Below are positions 40,424 to 52,119 of a DNA stretch of 64,000 bases, one piece after another. The position numbers and the translations under genes are program-made. The DNA is from Onchocerca lupi (Eukaryota; Nematoda; Chromadorea; Rhabditida; Onchocercidae). Where the stretch lies: positions 35,008 to 99,007 of the forward strand of contig JAOVVO010000267.1 in assembly GCA_028564675.1 (NCBI GenBank). Reading direction: 5' to 3'. The notes beneath the pieces are model-generated. The model did no database searches, was not told the DNA's origin, and saw only the letters and a program-made list of their open reading frames with translations. Every line of letters starts with the position of its first letter. The stretch's first letter is position 1.

Positions 40424-40514
40424 GGTATTGCCTGAAAGCAATACCTCTTTTGGTGCGCTGCTTACAAACTGTAAAAACGATTTCGCATCACGCCCAGTAC
40501 CGCAAGCATTCAAG
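40424..40514 (-). other. Candidate orphan exon with a hairpin over its donor site
   Basis: A TTTTATAG acceptor precedes 40514-40445, which reads LNACGTGRDAKSFLQFVSSA then PKE in an open frame and ends at a GAG/GTATTG donor. The donor lies inside a perfect inverted repeat, GGTATTGC/GCAATACC with a 6-nt loop (40424-40445). I cannot attach this exon to a gene. It follows the UPF0729 stop by 300 nt and has no partner exon I can defend. It may be a downstream gene, an alternative 3' exon or a structured RNA. Confidence 0.25.
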
Positions 40515-40813
40515 CTATAAAAAAAAAAAAAGAAAGAAACAATTCCGAAAATTCCAAAACTTTAAGGAGTAAAATAAAAAAATATGATGATTATGTCAAG
40601 AATCGGAATAAATATTATATCAATAGACTACAATTCTATCATATTTACAATGGAAGAAGTCATTCTATTTACTAATTCAGTAGAAAATTTCACCTGAAAA
40701 ACTTGGAAGCGATAACCAGAAATGAACAAGTATGCGTTTTAACAATACGCAAACATTATTTTGTTCAGAAAATGGAAAAAAAAAAATTCTGGTATATTAC
40801 CGATGGATTTATA

Positions 40814-41065
40814 TTAATTGTCTTTTTTGTTATCAGGACAGTCACCACTATCATCCATCTTTTGAGCATTTTGCCTGTGAGCATCGCGAGCTTTGTCTGC
40901 TGTAACATCTTGAGCGGGAGTCGCAGGAATCTGACAAGTCGGATACAACACTGCATCAAATGTCGTTCGCCATGATTCTGGTAACAATCGAAATATGATC
41001 GGCTGAATGAATTTGATGTATATCGCCAGAAGTACGGGTAGCAATATGCACGGTACACAAACCAT
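40814..41065 (-). CDS. UPF0729 / C18orf32-like small membrane protein
   Basis: An 83-residue single-exon protein. It opens MVCVPCILLPVLLAIYIKFI, matching the highly conserved start of the UPF0729 family (human C18orf32), with a cysteine pair followed by a hydrophobic segment at about residues 7-21. It ends in an acidic/basic tail with CPDNKKDN, also like the family's C-terminus, so it looks complete. The human member has been linked to lipid droplets/ER and NF-kB activation; the exact role is not settled and is not shown by this sequence. The middle (about 30-60) is family-variable. The 5' leader begins at a TTTTATAG acceptor near 41099, about 34 nt before the ATG. With nsun-5 ending 584 nt upstream on the same strand, this suggests a downstream operon gene receiving a spliced leader. 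Confidence 0.85.
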   Translation of the reverse strand: MVCVPCILLPVLLAIYIKFIQPIIFRLLPESWRTTFDAVLYPTCQIPATPAQDVTADKARDAHRQNAQKMDDSGDCPDNKKDN

Positions 41066-41648
41066 CTTCCTTCAACAAATTTGCCGTCTTCTGATAGCTA
41101 TAAAAGAGAAAAAAAAATCAATCTTTGATAAGCCGAAAAGTTAATGTTTTCAATTGAAGTACAAAAATTTGAACTCAACCAGACTAATGTTGAAATTTAA
41201 AAAAAAATTCCTGGTGAAATTGAATTACTATGAAATATCAATGTTAAAAAGTGGTGCTTTAGCGGAAGAATATATAGCATTTAAGCTTCCTTTCAGACCA
41301 GAATTAATACTAAAAGAAGAGGCAAACAAATCAAAATCAATCTTATTACATACATAACACGAAATAAAAACCCAAACAGTCAACAACAAAGTCTACCTAA
41401 TTATTTTTATTAATTGATTACCCAGCTTTGGTAATGTCAGATAATTTCATAATTCTACATTCTGCAATTTAACTTACTACTCGTCTATTGAGTATCCGAC
41501 CTATAAAGTAGTACATAAAAAAAAAGCTTTAAACATACTCATTATACCATTCGGAAATATCTAAGGAAGAACTACAACATTAATTCGAAAAATTTTCAAC
41601 TTTCTTAATAACAGTGAGTCAAAAAGCACAAAGTTCGCCTATGAGCTG

Positions 41649-44600
41649 CTACAATTTCTGTCTTTTAAATACAGCAACAAAAAATCCATTAGTTAGATCA
41701 ATTTCTGGTAATGCCCGCAGACATTTATGACCAAATGAATAGTTTGTTTTTCCGCGATGCGGCCATTTTGGCAGTGCCTTTATTAGTTTAAATCGCGTCC
41801 GTAAGAAATCGTCGTTAAGGATCTGAAAAATATATCATAAACATATTCTATTTTTCTCATGCTAATTAAGACGACAGGTTTTAGTATAGAGAAAAAGAAA
41901 TAATGACAAAAGAATTTTTCTTCTATTATACTGCACTATATTTAAAACTTCAAGGTACTAGAGTCAATCTTTTGCTTCTTTCAAAAAAAGAAGAAAGAAA
42001 GAAACTTTCAACTTAATACTTCCTTTCAGAGAAAACCTGATTATGTAACTGAACCTAGATGAGAAAGATGAATAGTAACCTCTTCGATCACTTGCTCATT
42101 TTCTTCCTCATGAATTGAACATGTTGAATAGACGATTTTTTTCAAATTTGGCAATCCCATCGCATGTTTCAAAAGCATAGCCTTAAATAGGAAAATTATG
42201 CTCGATAAAATTACTCAAATGTTCACGAATAAACATATGAAATAATGACAGAAGATTCGTAAATGAAAAAGATTACTCAAATGAACAGCTCTGACATTCT
42301 AATGTATAAAATTTCCAATTCTGAAATGAAATTTACTGAAATGCACGGTTAGAATCCAAATGATATAATGAGAGAACATTATACGGATCACATCAGATAA
42401 AATCTAAATATAAAACCCTAAAATTTCAGTCATAAGTATCCGTCAAATACGAAAATCATAATTACGAGTTCTTTCACCTGCAGATTTGATAAAGATCGTA
42501 AACGACTGGTGTTTGTTCTTTCTTCTTCATCAATCAGTTGATCCATTCGTTTCACAATCCCTGATCCACTACATGGAGGATCCAGTAATGCATACCGTAT
42601 CTTTCAATGGATTCATATAAGAAATGAAATATTCAAAAAAAGAAAAGTTTAAGCTTAATTTTGTAATGGATTAGACAAATAATTTGATAACTAGAATCAC
42701 AGAGAATCATATTCTGCGGACAACTCTTCTACAATTGGAAATCTTTCTGAATTAGCAGACATTAAGATAAACATACAATAAAAAACGACTTATAACGAAA
42801 TGAAACGATTTACGGCACGATCTGATTGCTATACATATTTCTTGACAAAAATAAGGAAATTTTAATTGTTTAACTAAATTCATCAAGAGAAATGAACACA
42901 CCTTACTAAATCTCTTATTCGTTACATCAGTACGAAGAAAATCTCCACAATATGTGCTAACATTGATTGCTCCAGCTTTCTCGATCATTGTGCGTAACGT
43001 TTTAATGCGATCACTCGCTTTATCGATTGCCCAAATCTTGCTGAAAGCAAAAAATAATCCAAAGATGAAAACATATCATCTATCAAACCAATAAATCATC
43101 TGCGACCTCAACTGACCATGAATAAGCATGAGCTTAATTACTGAATTTATAAATAAAGCATTAAAAAAATCTTCACCCTTCGTTTTGGACCAATGCTGCA
43201 AGATGTGTAGTCTTCATGCCAGGTGCTGCACAGATATCAAAAATGTAACTTCCTACTTTTGGATTCAAAACCAGGCTTGATAAACAGCTTGCCTAAATAT
43301 GTACGATTTACTGGCTTTGAATTACCAGTAATTGCAGAAAATTAAACTTGGATAATTTATCATGGAATGTAAATGGCAATGGTTTTATAACAAGAAAAGA
43401 GAAACATATTCCCGAAAGATTCCTGCAGAATTATTAAAATAATTATGATGAACGGCTTGGCTCTGAATGTTTTATCAATTAGACTAAATTCGAGATTAAT
43501 TTTATGAGCGAAACTTAGGAGTAGAAGTACTATATTCTCACGTTTTTCTTCGTCGTATTATTAATAAGATCAAATGTAATAGATTAAATTCAGTGATGGA
43601 AACAAAACTGATAGAACAAATCTAAAATCATAATAAATAACTAATATAAATAGTAAATGATACTTTTAATAAATTTTTATATCAGCATACCTTGTCTTGC
43701 AGTAATAAATATCCACCTGTAACCATCCAATGTTGATGCAAATCGGTATTTGCAGGAAAAAGAAGCAATTCGTTAACATGACAATCAATGTAAACTTGAT
43801 CTTCCGACATCGAACTAACAGTAGTCTTGTACCAGTTGTCATTTTCCTGAGGTTTCAAATTCGAAATAGTCCATCCTTCATCTTGCAAGGCTGAAAAAAT
43901 TTCGCTAAATTGAAATTCAAAGGTTGGAACAATTTCAGTAAATTGAAATTGGTTTTTTATTAAAATTTGATAACATGAAAACAAATAATTACCTTGCAGT
44001 GCCTCATCAAAAGACCATCTTAGAGTGTTCACTCTTGCATATCTCGGATTTCCGATTTTTGAAGTTTGCGCAACATGTCCTTTCGCCTCTTCAATCATAT
44101 CTTTCATATTTTCCAACTTAAAAAACCATGAACAAATGGTATCAAGTAAATTCACATTTTGGTATGAAATTTACATAAAAAAGAAAAAAGCTCTGGAAAA
44201 ATAAAGTTAAATTGAAATTAGTGAAGAAAAAAAAAAAGGAAATAAGAAAACATCAAAAATAAAAAAATAATAATAAGCGCAACAAAGATGAAATAAAACG
44301 GATATTTTTCTTTGCGTCGTCTGTTTGATATTATGAATGGCTGAGATAATCTTGATACGAATTATCAATGACATTATTTATAGAAGTTAATCAATCGAAC
44401 GTTACGAGATGTAGAGAAACTGTTCATATTATTTTCATTCTTTTAATCGGTATTTATGTAATCTTTATTAATTGAAGAATATGAACATGCAAGTTGCAAA
44501 TGGAATATTATTAGTTGCACTCATAATATAAAAGTTCATGATATTCAACTAGAGAAAGAGAAGTTGAAAAATGAATCCCACTTACTTGTTGATCAATATA

Positions 44601-44993
44601 GGCTGCACGTTTTAGAATAGCATCAGAATACGCTTTCTTAGCTTTGCTCAGTCCTTGACCAAAAATGTAATCATACAGCAACACATAAAGCAAGTAACGA
44701 TCAAAATGTACGTTTTTCAACAAGTCATGCAATTCTTTGACTTCTAAAATTCTATCCAAACAAGTTCGAAAACGCAAAGTTTCACAGCATAAGCGCAGTA
44801 ATTGCTTCTTGTTCTAAAACAGTTAAGTTCATGTCCAAAGAAAAAAAAAAAAAGACAGACTTACAAGAACTAAAGCAAACTAATAAGTTAAACACACCTT
44901 GAAATTACTTGCATAAATCGCAGTTCGAATATTCGTCTCTTTATTTAGTGCCTTTCGCACAACTTTCCCCGCTTCGCTATATAAATCGAACAT
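41649..44993 (-). CDS. nsun-5: NSUN5-type 25S/28S rRNA (cytosine-5) methyltransferase
   Basis: SAM-dependent methyltransferase expected to make one conserved m5C in large-subunit rRNA in the nucleolus (role of NSUN5/Rcm1 family). Nine exons: 44993-44898, 44813-44586, 44116-43993, 43890-43691, 43292-43177, 43040-42902, 42600-42478, 42181-42080, 41822-41649. All phases agree; total 433 residues, close to animal NSUN5. The N-terminus (MFDLYSEAGKVVRKAL, then ASNFKNKKQLLRLCCET) matches NSUN5. The catalytic part holds the SAM-binding DICAAPGMKT (about 235-244), LLDPPCSGSG with Cys311, and VYSTCS with Cys363 as the expected nucleophile; it ends NGFFVAVFKRQKL. The match along the whole length, including FVAV near the C-terminus, separates it from NSUN1, 2, 3, 4 and 6. 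The 102-nt intron 43992-43891 has no in-frame stop (see findings). It probably heads an operon with the UPF0729 gene. Confidence 0.95.
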
Positions 44994-45022
44994 TGTACAG
45001 TACAATATAAAATGGTTTATTG

Positions 45023-45148
45023 CTACAATCGCATACCTGCATCAATGATATTTAACTTTATATATTTTTCAATCCTGCTAATGTTACGCATCAATTGCAG
45101 ACATTTCTTCTGCAGATGTGTATGCTGTTTAAAATTTCCTTCTCTCAT
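45023..45148 (-). other. Short ORF just upstream of nsun-5 (uORF or end of another gene)
   Basis: A 41-codon ORF starts with ATG at 45148 (MREGNFKQHTHLQKKCLQLM) and stops with TAG 29 nt before the nsun-5 ATG. An acceptor-like TTATGATAG lies 17 nt before its ATG. The frame stays open upstream for about 20 more codons, back past a second acceptor-like CGGTTTAG. It is basic and helical in look and not low-complexity, so it may be a uORF on the nsun-5 mRNA or the last exon of an unseen upstream gene. A GTATGC donor and an AG are present, but an intron there would be only 14 nt, so fusion to nsun-5 by splicing is not credible. Confidence 0.3.
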
Positions 45149-45319
45149 TTTCACGTATACGTTTCTATCATAAAATAAATTCTTCGATGGTGTTATAACT
45201 AAACCGTGATTTATTTATCATACAGTATCCGAATGTAATATCAGGTTTTAATTTACACCGTATTCATTATATCAACATAAATAAAAATGTAAATGTTCGT
45301 TGTTCAATTCTAAATTTTT

Positions 45320-45625
45320 CAAGTTTCCAAGTTTTCCACCGATTGATTTGAAATTTTGATACAATACTGTATTAGAATGGGTGCGTGTTTCTATGCAGAT
45401 ATACCTACTTTTTTTACTTGCCCCATTTGTGACAGGTAAACAAGTAAGTGAGCAGACTGAATCTATTGACCAAACTTACTTTCTGACTAAATTGAATCTA
45501 CTGACCACATCTACTTTCTACTGTTCATTTTTACACAGTATTTCAATTTCTTCACCGCTTGATTTAAAATTTTAATACAACGTCGCATTCGAATATGTCC
45601 GTGTTTTTATGTAGATAAGGCGCAT
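45320..45625. repeat. Diverged ~70-nt direct repeat pair, ~220 nt apart
   Basis: The segments at about 45330-45405 and 45550-45620 share GATTTRAAATTTTRATACAA, then a TCGAATRKGTSCGTGTTTYTATG-like stretch. The small plus-strand ORF at 45381-45575 with a signal-like start lies across this duplication and is probably not a gene. Confidence 0.6.
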
Positions 45626-45699
45626 GTTCAAGAATTCTCGGAGATTTAACACTTCGAACAAATGAACATTTACAATTTTATTTTTGCAAAATTAGCTGA

Positions 45700-47265
45700 A
45701 CAGGCTAGTAATACAGGTTCAGATAGTAGTACTAATAAGACTTGATTAATTATAAATCAAGATATTTAGATTAGTATTATATGTATGCATCACTAATAAG
45801 AAATCTAAAATACTGATAAAAGCTTCGCAATACTAAGAATATCTCTGCAATACCACTAAGATTAATCTGAACTTTAAACTAACTTCACATAATGAACATC
45901 ATGCGGTAGTATTAAAAAAAAAATTACTACAAGATTAAAAAGACCTATTGCACTAATAAAGATCAATTTCAATCTTACACTAATAATAAAATATACAAGA
46001 TTTGATATCATATTCTCCACTGTTTTGTTTTTGTTTCATTCCTTTCTTGTTTTGTTTTTTTGTTTTGATGACAGCATTGAATTTTTTGAATTATTACAAT
46101 ATTAATAAGAAGAAAAAACCATATTAATATGATAGCATTAAAAATTATTACAATACTGATATGATTTATTATACTAATAAAAATTAGCTTGAACTATATT
46201 CTAACTTCACATAAGGGTACTGATAAGGTAGCATTAGAAATTCTACAACATTAATAAGGTTTACTATAATACAGTCAACCAAAAAGGAATCAAAAAGTAT
46301 TAAAAACTGTTGCACTACTAATAAGATTTACTACACTAATAGGACCTATCGAGAATTAATCTTTAATTTTAAGAAAGTTGGCTCAATCTCGATTCGATTG
46401 CTGCATCATTATATATGCAATGAATGATGAAATGGTTTGATAATGTATGAGATTAATCTGTAGTATATAAAAGGTAGAATGGAGTGAACAAATGTTAAAT
46501 GCAATTCATCAATGATTACTTTTTGGCAAAGTAAAAATTGTCATAATTGATGAATCATTCGTACATGATTAAATATCTAATCAATTGATATTTCCGAATG
46601 TCGGTGAGTCCATTTCCAATAACAAAAATAGGTTTAAAATTTGATTTTTTCCAAAATTCCAACATTTTATGAAATATTTTCGAATGAAGGACATTTTCAT
46701 CAATGCATGAATGTTGCCCGAATGAATGGTGCAGTATATGGTAATATCAGAAATTGTTACAACATTAATAAAACCTACTGTAGCATGAGTATGATGCTGC
46801 AGTAAGCAGATTTACCAAAAACCAATCAGGAAATACTAAAATCACTGTACGACTAATTAAATCCACCAGAGTTCCAGTAACATCCGCCAAGAACTAATCT
46901 CAAATTAATTTCAAGGAAAGCTGAATTCAACCGGTCGCATCATTGGCATATGCAACAAATGATGAAATGGTTTGATAACATGTGGGATTAATCTGTAGCA
47001 GTGTGAAAGACGAGATAAATGAGCAAATATTGAGCGCAATTAATTAATAATGGTTTTTTGGCGAAGCAAAATTGTTTGTCCCAATTAATAAGTTATTCGC
47101 GCATGATCAAATGTTTAGTTAATCGATATTTGCAGACGTCGATAAGTTTATTTTCAAAAACAGCAGAAATAAATTTAAAATTTGATTTTTCTTCTAAAAT
47201 TCCAACATGTTTTACGAAATATTTTCGGATGAAGAACATTTAATGTTGTTCGATGGAATGTTATC
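45700..47265. repeat. Decayed satellite-like region with a ~0.5 kb tandem duplication
   Basis: 45.7-46.4 kb is built from ACTAATAAG-type modules. From about 46232 to 46750 and 46751 to 47265 there are two clearly alignable copies. Landmarks are ACAACATTAATAA at 46245/46759; GCATCATT, ATATGCAA and GATGAAATGGTTTGATAA at 46403/46937; and AAAATTCCAACAT followed by GAAATATTTTCG near the ends. Period is 514-534 nt. The ORF at 47058-47243 is inside the second copy and has no match in the first. Confidence 0.75.
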
Positions 47266-49517
47266 GCTTTTCCGCATTTCATTCTTGTTTCGCATTAAGG
47301 AAACGATATAATTTGAATTGAGTAAGTACCTCAATTAATTAAATTGAAACTAATTTCATTCGTTGTTTTATTTTCTCTTCAATGATGGTTTGTGATTTCT
47401 TAAATATTTTATGATTATAGTGGCCAAAAAAGATTTTTTCAAATTAATTTCATTTTATTGCCAACGGCCAAATATAATTTATCATATTGTGCCATGTACG
47501 ATCATGTACTGCATTTGCATCGAATTTGTTCATTATTGATATTCAAGTGATTCCGGAATCGGATGTTAAATGTTTCGATCAAGAAATTTTCTACTTTTTT
47601 TTCGGAACTTTTATTGTGTCCATTTTAGTTTGACAAAAATTAGTTTCATTAATATTTTAAAATGACTCAATTCATTTTCGAAAAATTAATTATCAATGAA
47701 TCTGTGGAACTCTTTTTTTTTTAAACTTAAAATACTTTTAAGGAATACGAATTCATGCGTGGTGTTTCTCAACTATCGAAATTTCGCCGGCATTTTATAT
47801 TGATTGATATACTTTGCTCAGATTTTTGCTATCACTTTTAAAATTTCCGAAAGTGAAAATGAATTTTCATCACATTTTACTTTATCAAATTTGATCAGAT
47901 TTTAAAAATTAGATCATTCTAAAATTTTTCTTATCTAATTGTTGTTGTGAATGATTGTCACAGTTTTTGAAATCAGCATACAAGTAAGTAGAGAATATAA
48001 ATTTTTTGATATTGTGAAGTAAAATGCAAAATTCAATGTGTCAAACGAAGAGTTTATTTCATTGTCGAAGGTTATTACAATTTCTATCATAGGATGTTTA
48101 ATATTCGAAAAGGAAAAATTAAGTGAAAATAAAGAAAACAAGAAATTTTTTTTCTGAACAAATAAAGGAAGAAGAAGGAAAAAGTTTGTAAAAAGATTAA
48201 AATCGAAGCATAATTATTATCAAAATAGAAATAATTTCAACAATTCGTAATAAATTGTCTGTTTCATTTCTTATTTTGCGCATAAACTCCAAATTAAACT
48301 CCAAAATATTACAGTTAGTGATAATTTCGTTGTCACTGGTGATAATTTTGCATTAAAATTGAGAAAAGAATGAAAAATATCAATGGTGATAAAAAGAAGT
48401 GACGAATGATATGATTGAGATAAATTTAAGACAAAATAAAATGTTCAAGTTGATTAAATCAGATGAATGATTGGATAACATAAAATAATAATAATACTAC
48501 AGCATCTCTAAAAAAATTATACCAGTTCATGAAATTGAAATATGACAAAAAGATGAGAAAAGAAAATGGAATGAAGGAAAACAGGAAGAAAAATATGACA
48601 AAGTGTTGTTCGTAACAAAATTTTTTTTGATTTTTCGAAAACCGGATATGAAAATGATAGATATTGTTGTTGTGGAATGAATTAATTGATGAATAGAATT
48701 GAAATATACTCTAAAATAATTCCGTTAATTTTGTAATTTAACTAAAATAAAACAAAAAACGAACAAAGAAAGTGAAAGGAAGAGAAATAATGGAAAAATT
48801 ACAAGAGTTTTCACATTCATTTTCAGAAAGGTATGCAAAAGAATTCTTTTGACTCGTAAAAATAAAGCATTTAGGAAGTTACTTTATCCCGGAATTAAAA
48901 TTTTAAATATCCCAAAGCTGTCCGCAAAATTTTCAGCTTTTCAAACAAAAAAAGAAAAAAACGATTGGTTTGGAAGGAAATAGCCTCGAGGGATTTGAAA
49001 TTTTTTCGAAAAACATTAACCATTTTTTAATTACAGCAATGAGAAGTAGGATGTCATTTCTTATTATTATTGTTTGTTGCTGTAATTTTTTTCCCTGTTT
49101 GTTTTCGTTTTCGTTTTTGTTTTTTTTTTTTTTTGTTTTTTGTTTTTTTTGTTGTTCTTAATCTAGTGATTCCTAATAAAATAGTGATAATGATAAGAGT
49201 AAAGTAGTAGTAGTAGTAATGATGATATTGTTGTTTATTAACAACTGTTATTAATCATTATATTTATGATATCATTTATTAAAAACAATATCATCACTCT
49301 ATATTATATAAACTTTATATCATATTATTGCGATATAATAAATGGTTTAAGAGTGTAAATCAAATGCAAGAAAAATAAAAAGTAAAAACAAAGAAAAATA
49401 TGAGCATATAAAAGAAACAATGAAAAAAAAAAAAAAAAAACTAAAAGAAATGTGAATTGTAAACATCAAAAAAAAAAAAAAAAAACAATAAAAATTCGTT
49501 TTTTCTTTCGTTCTTCT

Positions 49518-49525
49518 TTTTGTTC

Positions 49526-49624
<99 letters not shown>

Positions 49625-49637
49625 CTTTTTTTTTTTA
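49518..49637. repeat. Long poly-T tract (~120 nt, few interruptions)
   Basis: An almost pure T run broken by single G and C bases. Overlapping ORFs made only of Phe (plus) or Lys (minus) are artefacts. It lies about 400 nt downstream of the cuticlin stop, and its length should be treated as uncertain in the assembly. Confidence 0.9.
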
Positions 49638-50048
49638 AATTGATAACAAGAAAAGAAAACGTGAAAAGAAGAAAAAAACAGTTCAGATTTCTGAGATTGA
49701 CTGGAAGATTGAGGAATTTCATTCGCAGTATTAGTAGACGAAGTTATACATAGATTATTTTATATTACATATCATTTAATATATGTATATGTATAAATAT
49801 CATTTAAAATAATTTATTACGAAAAAATGATTTGGCTCATAGAGCCTACATTGATAAGTAGTAACTGATAAGAAACTGGGAAGGAAAAGAGAAGAATAGA
49901 ACGAAATTGCGCTAATACAATGATCCTATTGGATTGACTATCCTGGATATACATTGTAGTTTGTTTGTTTGTTTGTTTTTTCGCATTTGAAAGACTAACA
50001 AATCATGATTGATAAATGATTGATATACATCTAATCATGATAATATTC

Positions 50049-51964
50049 TCAATGTTTGCCCGAATTTGATCGCAATAATGTAAGTGCTACAACTATAGCA
50101 ACAATAAAGATGGCAAATGCAAGCATACCAACAAATGTAAAACCTGTTAGTGACATGCAAATACCTTGATTCATTGTACTAACAATTACCGGATGACCGT
50201 ATTGATTGTGTTCAAGTGAACGATGACGTAATGCATCCGGTAATGGAGTAAACTGAAATTTTCGATAATTAATCAATTATTAGACTAATTGGTTTCTTTT
50301 TTTTTTTCTACAGCTTGATAGATATGATTTTAAGCAAAAATTTAAACAACAAGAAATTCATTAAATTTTGATTGTTCTTTCTATTTTTCCACTATACATA
50401 TATTTATAATTTAAAATTTAAAATTTTGTTTAATTTAAATAATAACTATAAGTTAAATTTCACCTCTTCGTTAATATCCAATGTATTCAGATCAGTGCGT
50501 ACATCAACAACATTTTCATCTCTAACATCACGCTTCTTCAATACTCTGAATGCAGCAACTTGTCGTGATGCAGCTGCAGCACCACCGTTTCGTGAACGAA
50601 CTGCTCCAAATCCTTGTGGTTCTGCACATTGTGGTCGTGCACATTCACTGTTCGGTTCCTTAATTGTAATACTAATTTGACATTGATAGAACAATTGTGA
50701 TCGATCCGCATATTTGTAGACGTGAGCTTCTTGTCCAGCCATTAAATCTAGAAAAAAAAAACGAAAGATTTTTTTCAAATTTTTTATTTACTTTCAAAAA
50801 AAAGAAAAGAATTAATTAATCAAGTAAATATTTTTATAGAATTTCCAATAATTTTATGTGATTTTTTAGGAACGAAAAGCATACCAGTTGGATATTCCAA
50901 ATTATTGAGCAAATATTTGTCTAAAGCACAACCATCAGCATTCAATAATTCCACCTTATCACCGTTACCATCATCAACGAAGCATGAATGTACAACCGCA
51001 CAGAATGTATCAACTGTTTCGGAATCACATGTCCATTTATGGTACACTGGTTGACCAATGGTAGCAAATTGAACAGGTTGTCCGGATGGTCCACCATCGA
51101 GAATCTAGTGAGAAATATTCATTATTAATTATTAAATAGGCTTTCAGTTGGACTATTTTAATAAAGGTTGAGGAAAACTTAATGAATAATAATTAATTAT
51201 ATTTATAATTATAAATTCAAATATTTGTTTAAATTTAGAGAAAAATACCTCATATCTGCAAACAGGCATCGGCACAATTTGTGTTGCAAATGCAGTTGTC
51301 ATTTCGGAAACTTCAATTTGAGTGCTAACTGTTTTATCAGCTTCCATGTAAAAGCATTGTATCCGATATGCTCGATCAACTTTTGTCACAAATAATGGAT
51401 GGAATGAGATGACAACAACTGCTGTGACAAAAATACCACGTGGATTTAACGAACGTGTACGTGCTACATTACAGGAATCAAACGGAAGTTCAATTCCGGC
51501 TACCTGACGTCCACCTTCATCGTTTCGGCATCCTGCCTGATCGTATAAGCCTTTCACGTATACATGTCCTGAAATAATAAATCCATAAATTATAAGATAT
51601 AAATTTAATTTTATAATTTATGGAAAATTTTTCTATATCTAATCATCTTTTCATTTTGTCTTACAACATAAAGATTTCTTAATCAATAAGATAATAAATC
51701 ATGCATTAAAATAAGAAGCATGTAATTATAATTTTTACAAATTTCCTCGATCTTTTAAATTTATTTGAATATTAAAATTCGAATAATTGAAATAAGTAAT
51801 AAATATTTAACAAACAGTTTACCTTCAAATGGATTACGAGTATTAAAGTTGACAGTAATTGATGTTGGACCACATTCAATTTCTGGTTCACCTTCTACAC
51901 CGTTATCAACCGGAATAGCATTTACAGCAGTGATAAATAGCAATACGCTTATTAACCGAAGCAT
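50049..51964 (-). CDS. cut-1: Cuticlin, ZP-domain cuticle protein (CUT-1-like)
   Basis: A secreted, membrane-anchored precursor whose ZP domain polymerises into insoluble cuticle (cuticlin) layers such as those under alae; role from the family. Exons: 51964-51823, 51568-51249, 51104-50885, 50747-50464, 50252-50049; phases agree; 389 residues. A signal peptide (MLRLISVLLFITAVNA) is followed by mature IPVDNGVEGEPEIECGPTSI. The ZP domain spans about 30-270 with the expected cysteines (IECG, DSCN, QCFY, VCRYE, KWTC, TFCAVVHSC, DGCALDKY, YQCQ, ECARPQC). DLMAGQEAHVYKYADRS is strongly cuticlin-specific. A basic site, LKKR, ends at residue 300 (probable proprotein cleavage), and a membrane helix lies at about 355-382 with tail RSNSGKH. 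The TATA box at 52112-52119 sits about 150 nt before the ATG. A paralogue lies 8.6 kb upstream. CUT-1 and CUT-3 types are close, so the exact orthologue is not certain. Confidence 0.93.
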
Positions 51965-52111
51965 GATAATATCAGTAAGAAATGAAGGATGAAAATAACG
52001 ATATTGATAGTAACAGTAGTGGATCCTGTGTTGTTGTTGTTGTTGTTGATGTACTTGTTGTTGTATTCTTCTTGTTAAAGTTGATATGACTTCTGATATC
52101 CTTGGAAGTTC

Positions 52112-52119
52112 TTTTTATA
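52112..52119 (-). promoter_or_regulatory. TATA box of the first cuticlin gene
   Basis: TATAAAAA on the minus strand, about 148 nt before the cuticlin ATG and within a less AT-biased 100 nt. The region between it and the ATG contains a (CAA)n tract (plus-strand (GTT)n at about 52030-52050). Confidence 0.55.

Larger units (their letters stand above)
30499..40444. other. Gene-poor interval with several minisatellites
   Basis: Nearly 10 kb with no recognised gene. Listed separately are the GT-rich composite repeat at 31.0-31.5 kb, the TGACGT-rich array at 32.5-33.0 kb, the decayed array at 36.5-36.9 kb, the 31-nt array at 38.4 kb and the A/T-rich arrays at 38.6-39.0 kb. ORFs at 35623-35898 and 37830-38057 (plus) are Phe/Ile/Lys-rich and lack splice or homology support. 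The part nearest 30.5 kb should contain the zyxin promoter. Confidence 0.55.
45149..50048. other. Intergenic interval between nsun-5 and the first cuticlin gene
   Basis: Apart from the repeats listed separately it is AT-rich, with no coding signal I can support. 47.3-49.4 kb contains only short low-complexity ORFs. Confidence 0.55.

Noticed and set aside
41154..41357. Plus-strand ORF between UPF0729 and nsun-5
   Set aside because: No splice signals or recognisable family; lies in the probable 3' UTR/intercistronic region of the opposite strand.
43682..44155. Single 157-codon ORF
   Set aside because: It is two nsun-5 exons plus the intervening 102-nt in-frame intron, not a separate gene.
44898..45148. 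In-frame N-terminal extension of nsun-5 through the upstream ORF
   Set aside because: It would need a 14-nt intron (45036-45023), far below any plausible size; MFDLYSEAG already matches the family N-terminus.
45381..45575. Plus-strand ORF with a signal-peptide-like start
   Set aside because: It sits across a local duplication and has internal repeats; the hydrophobic start is probably chance.
49441..49753. Overlapping ORFs of almost pure Lys or Phe
   Set aside because: They are translations of the poly-T tract; no coding signal.
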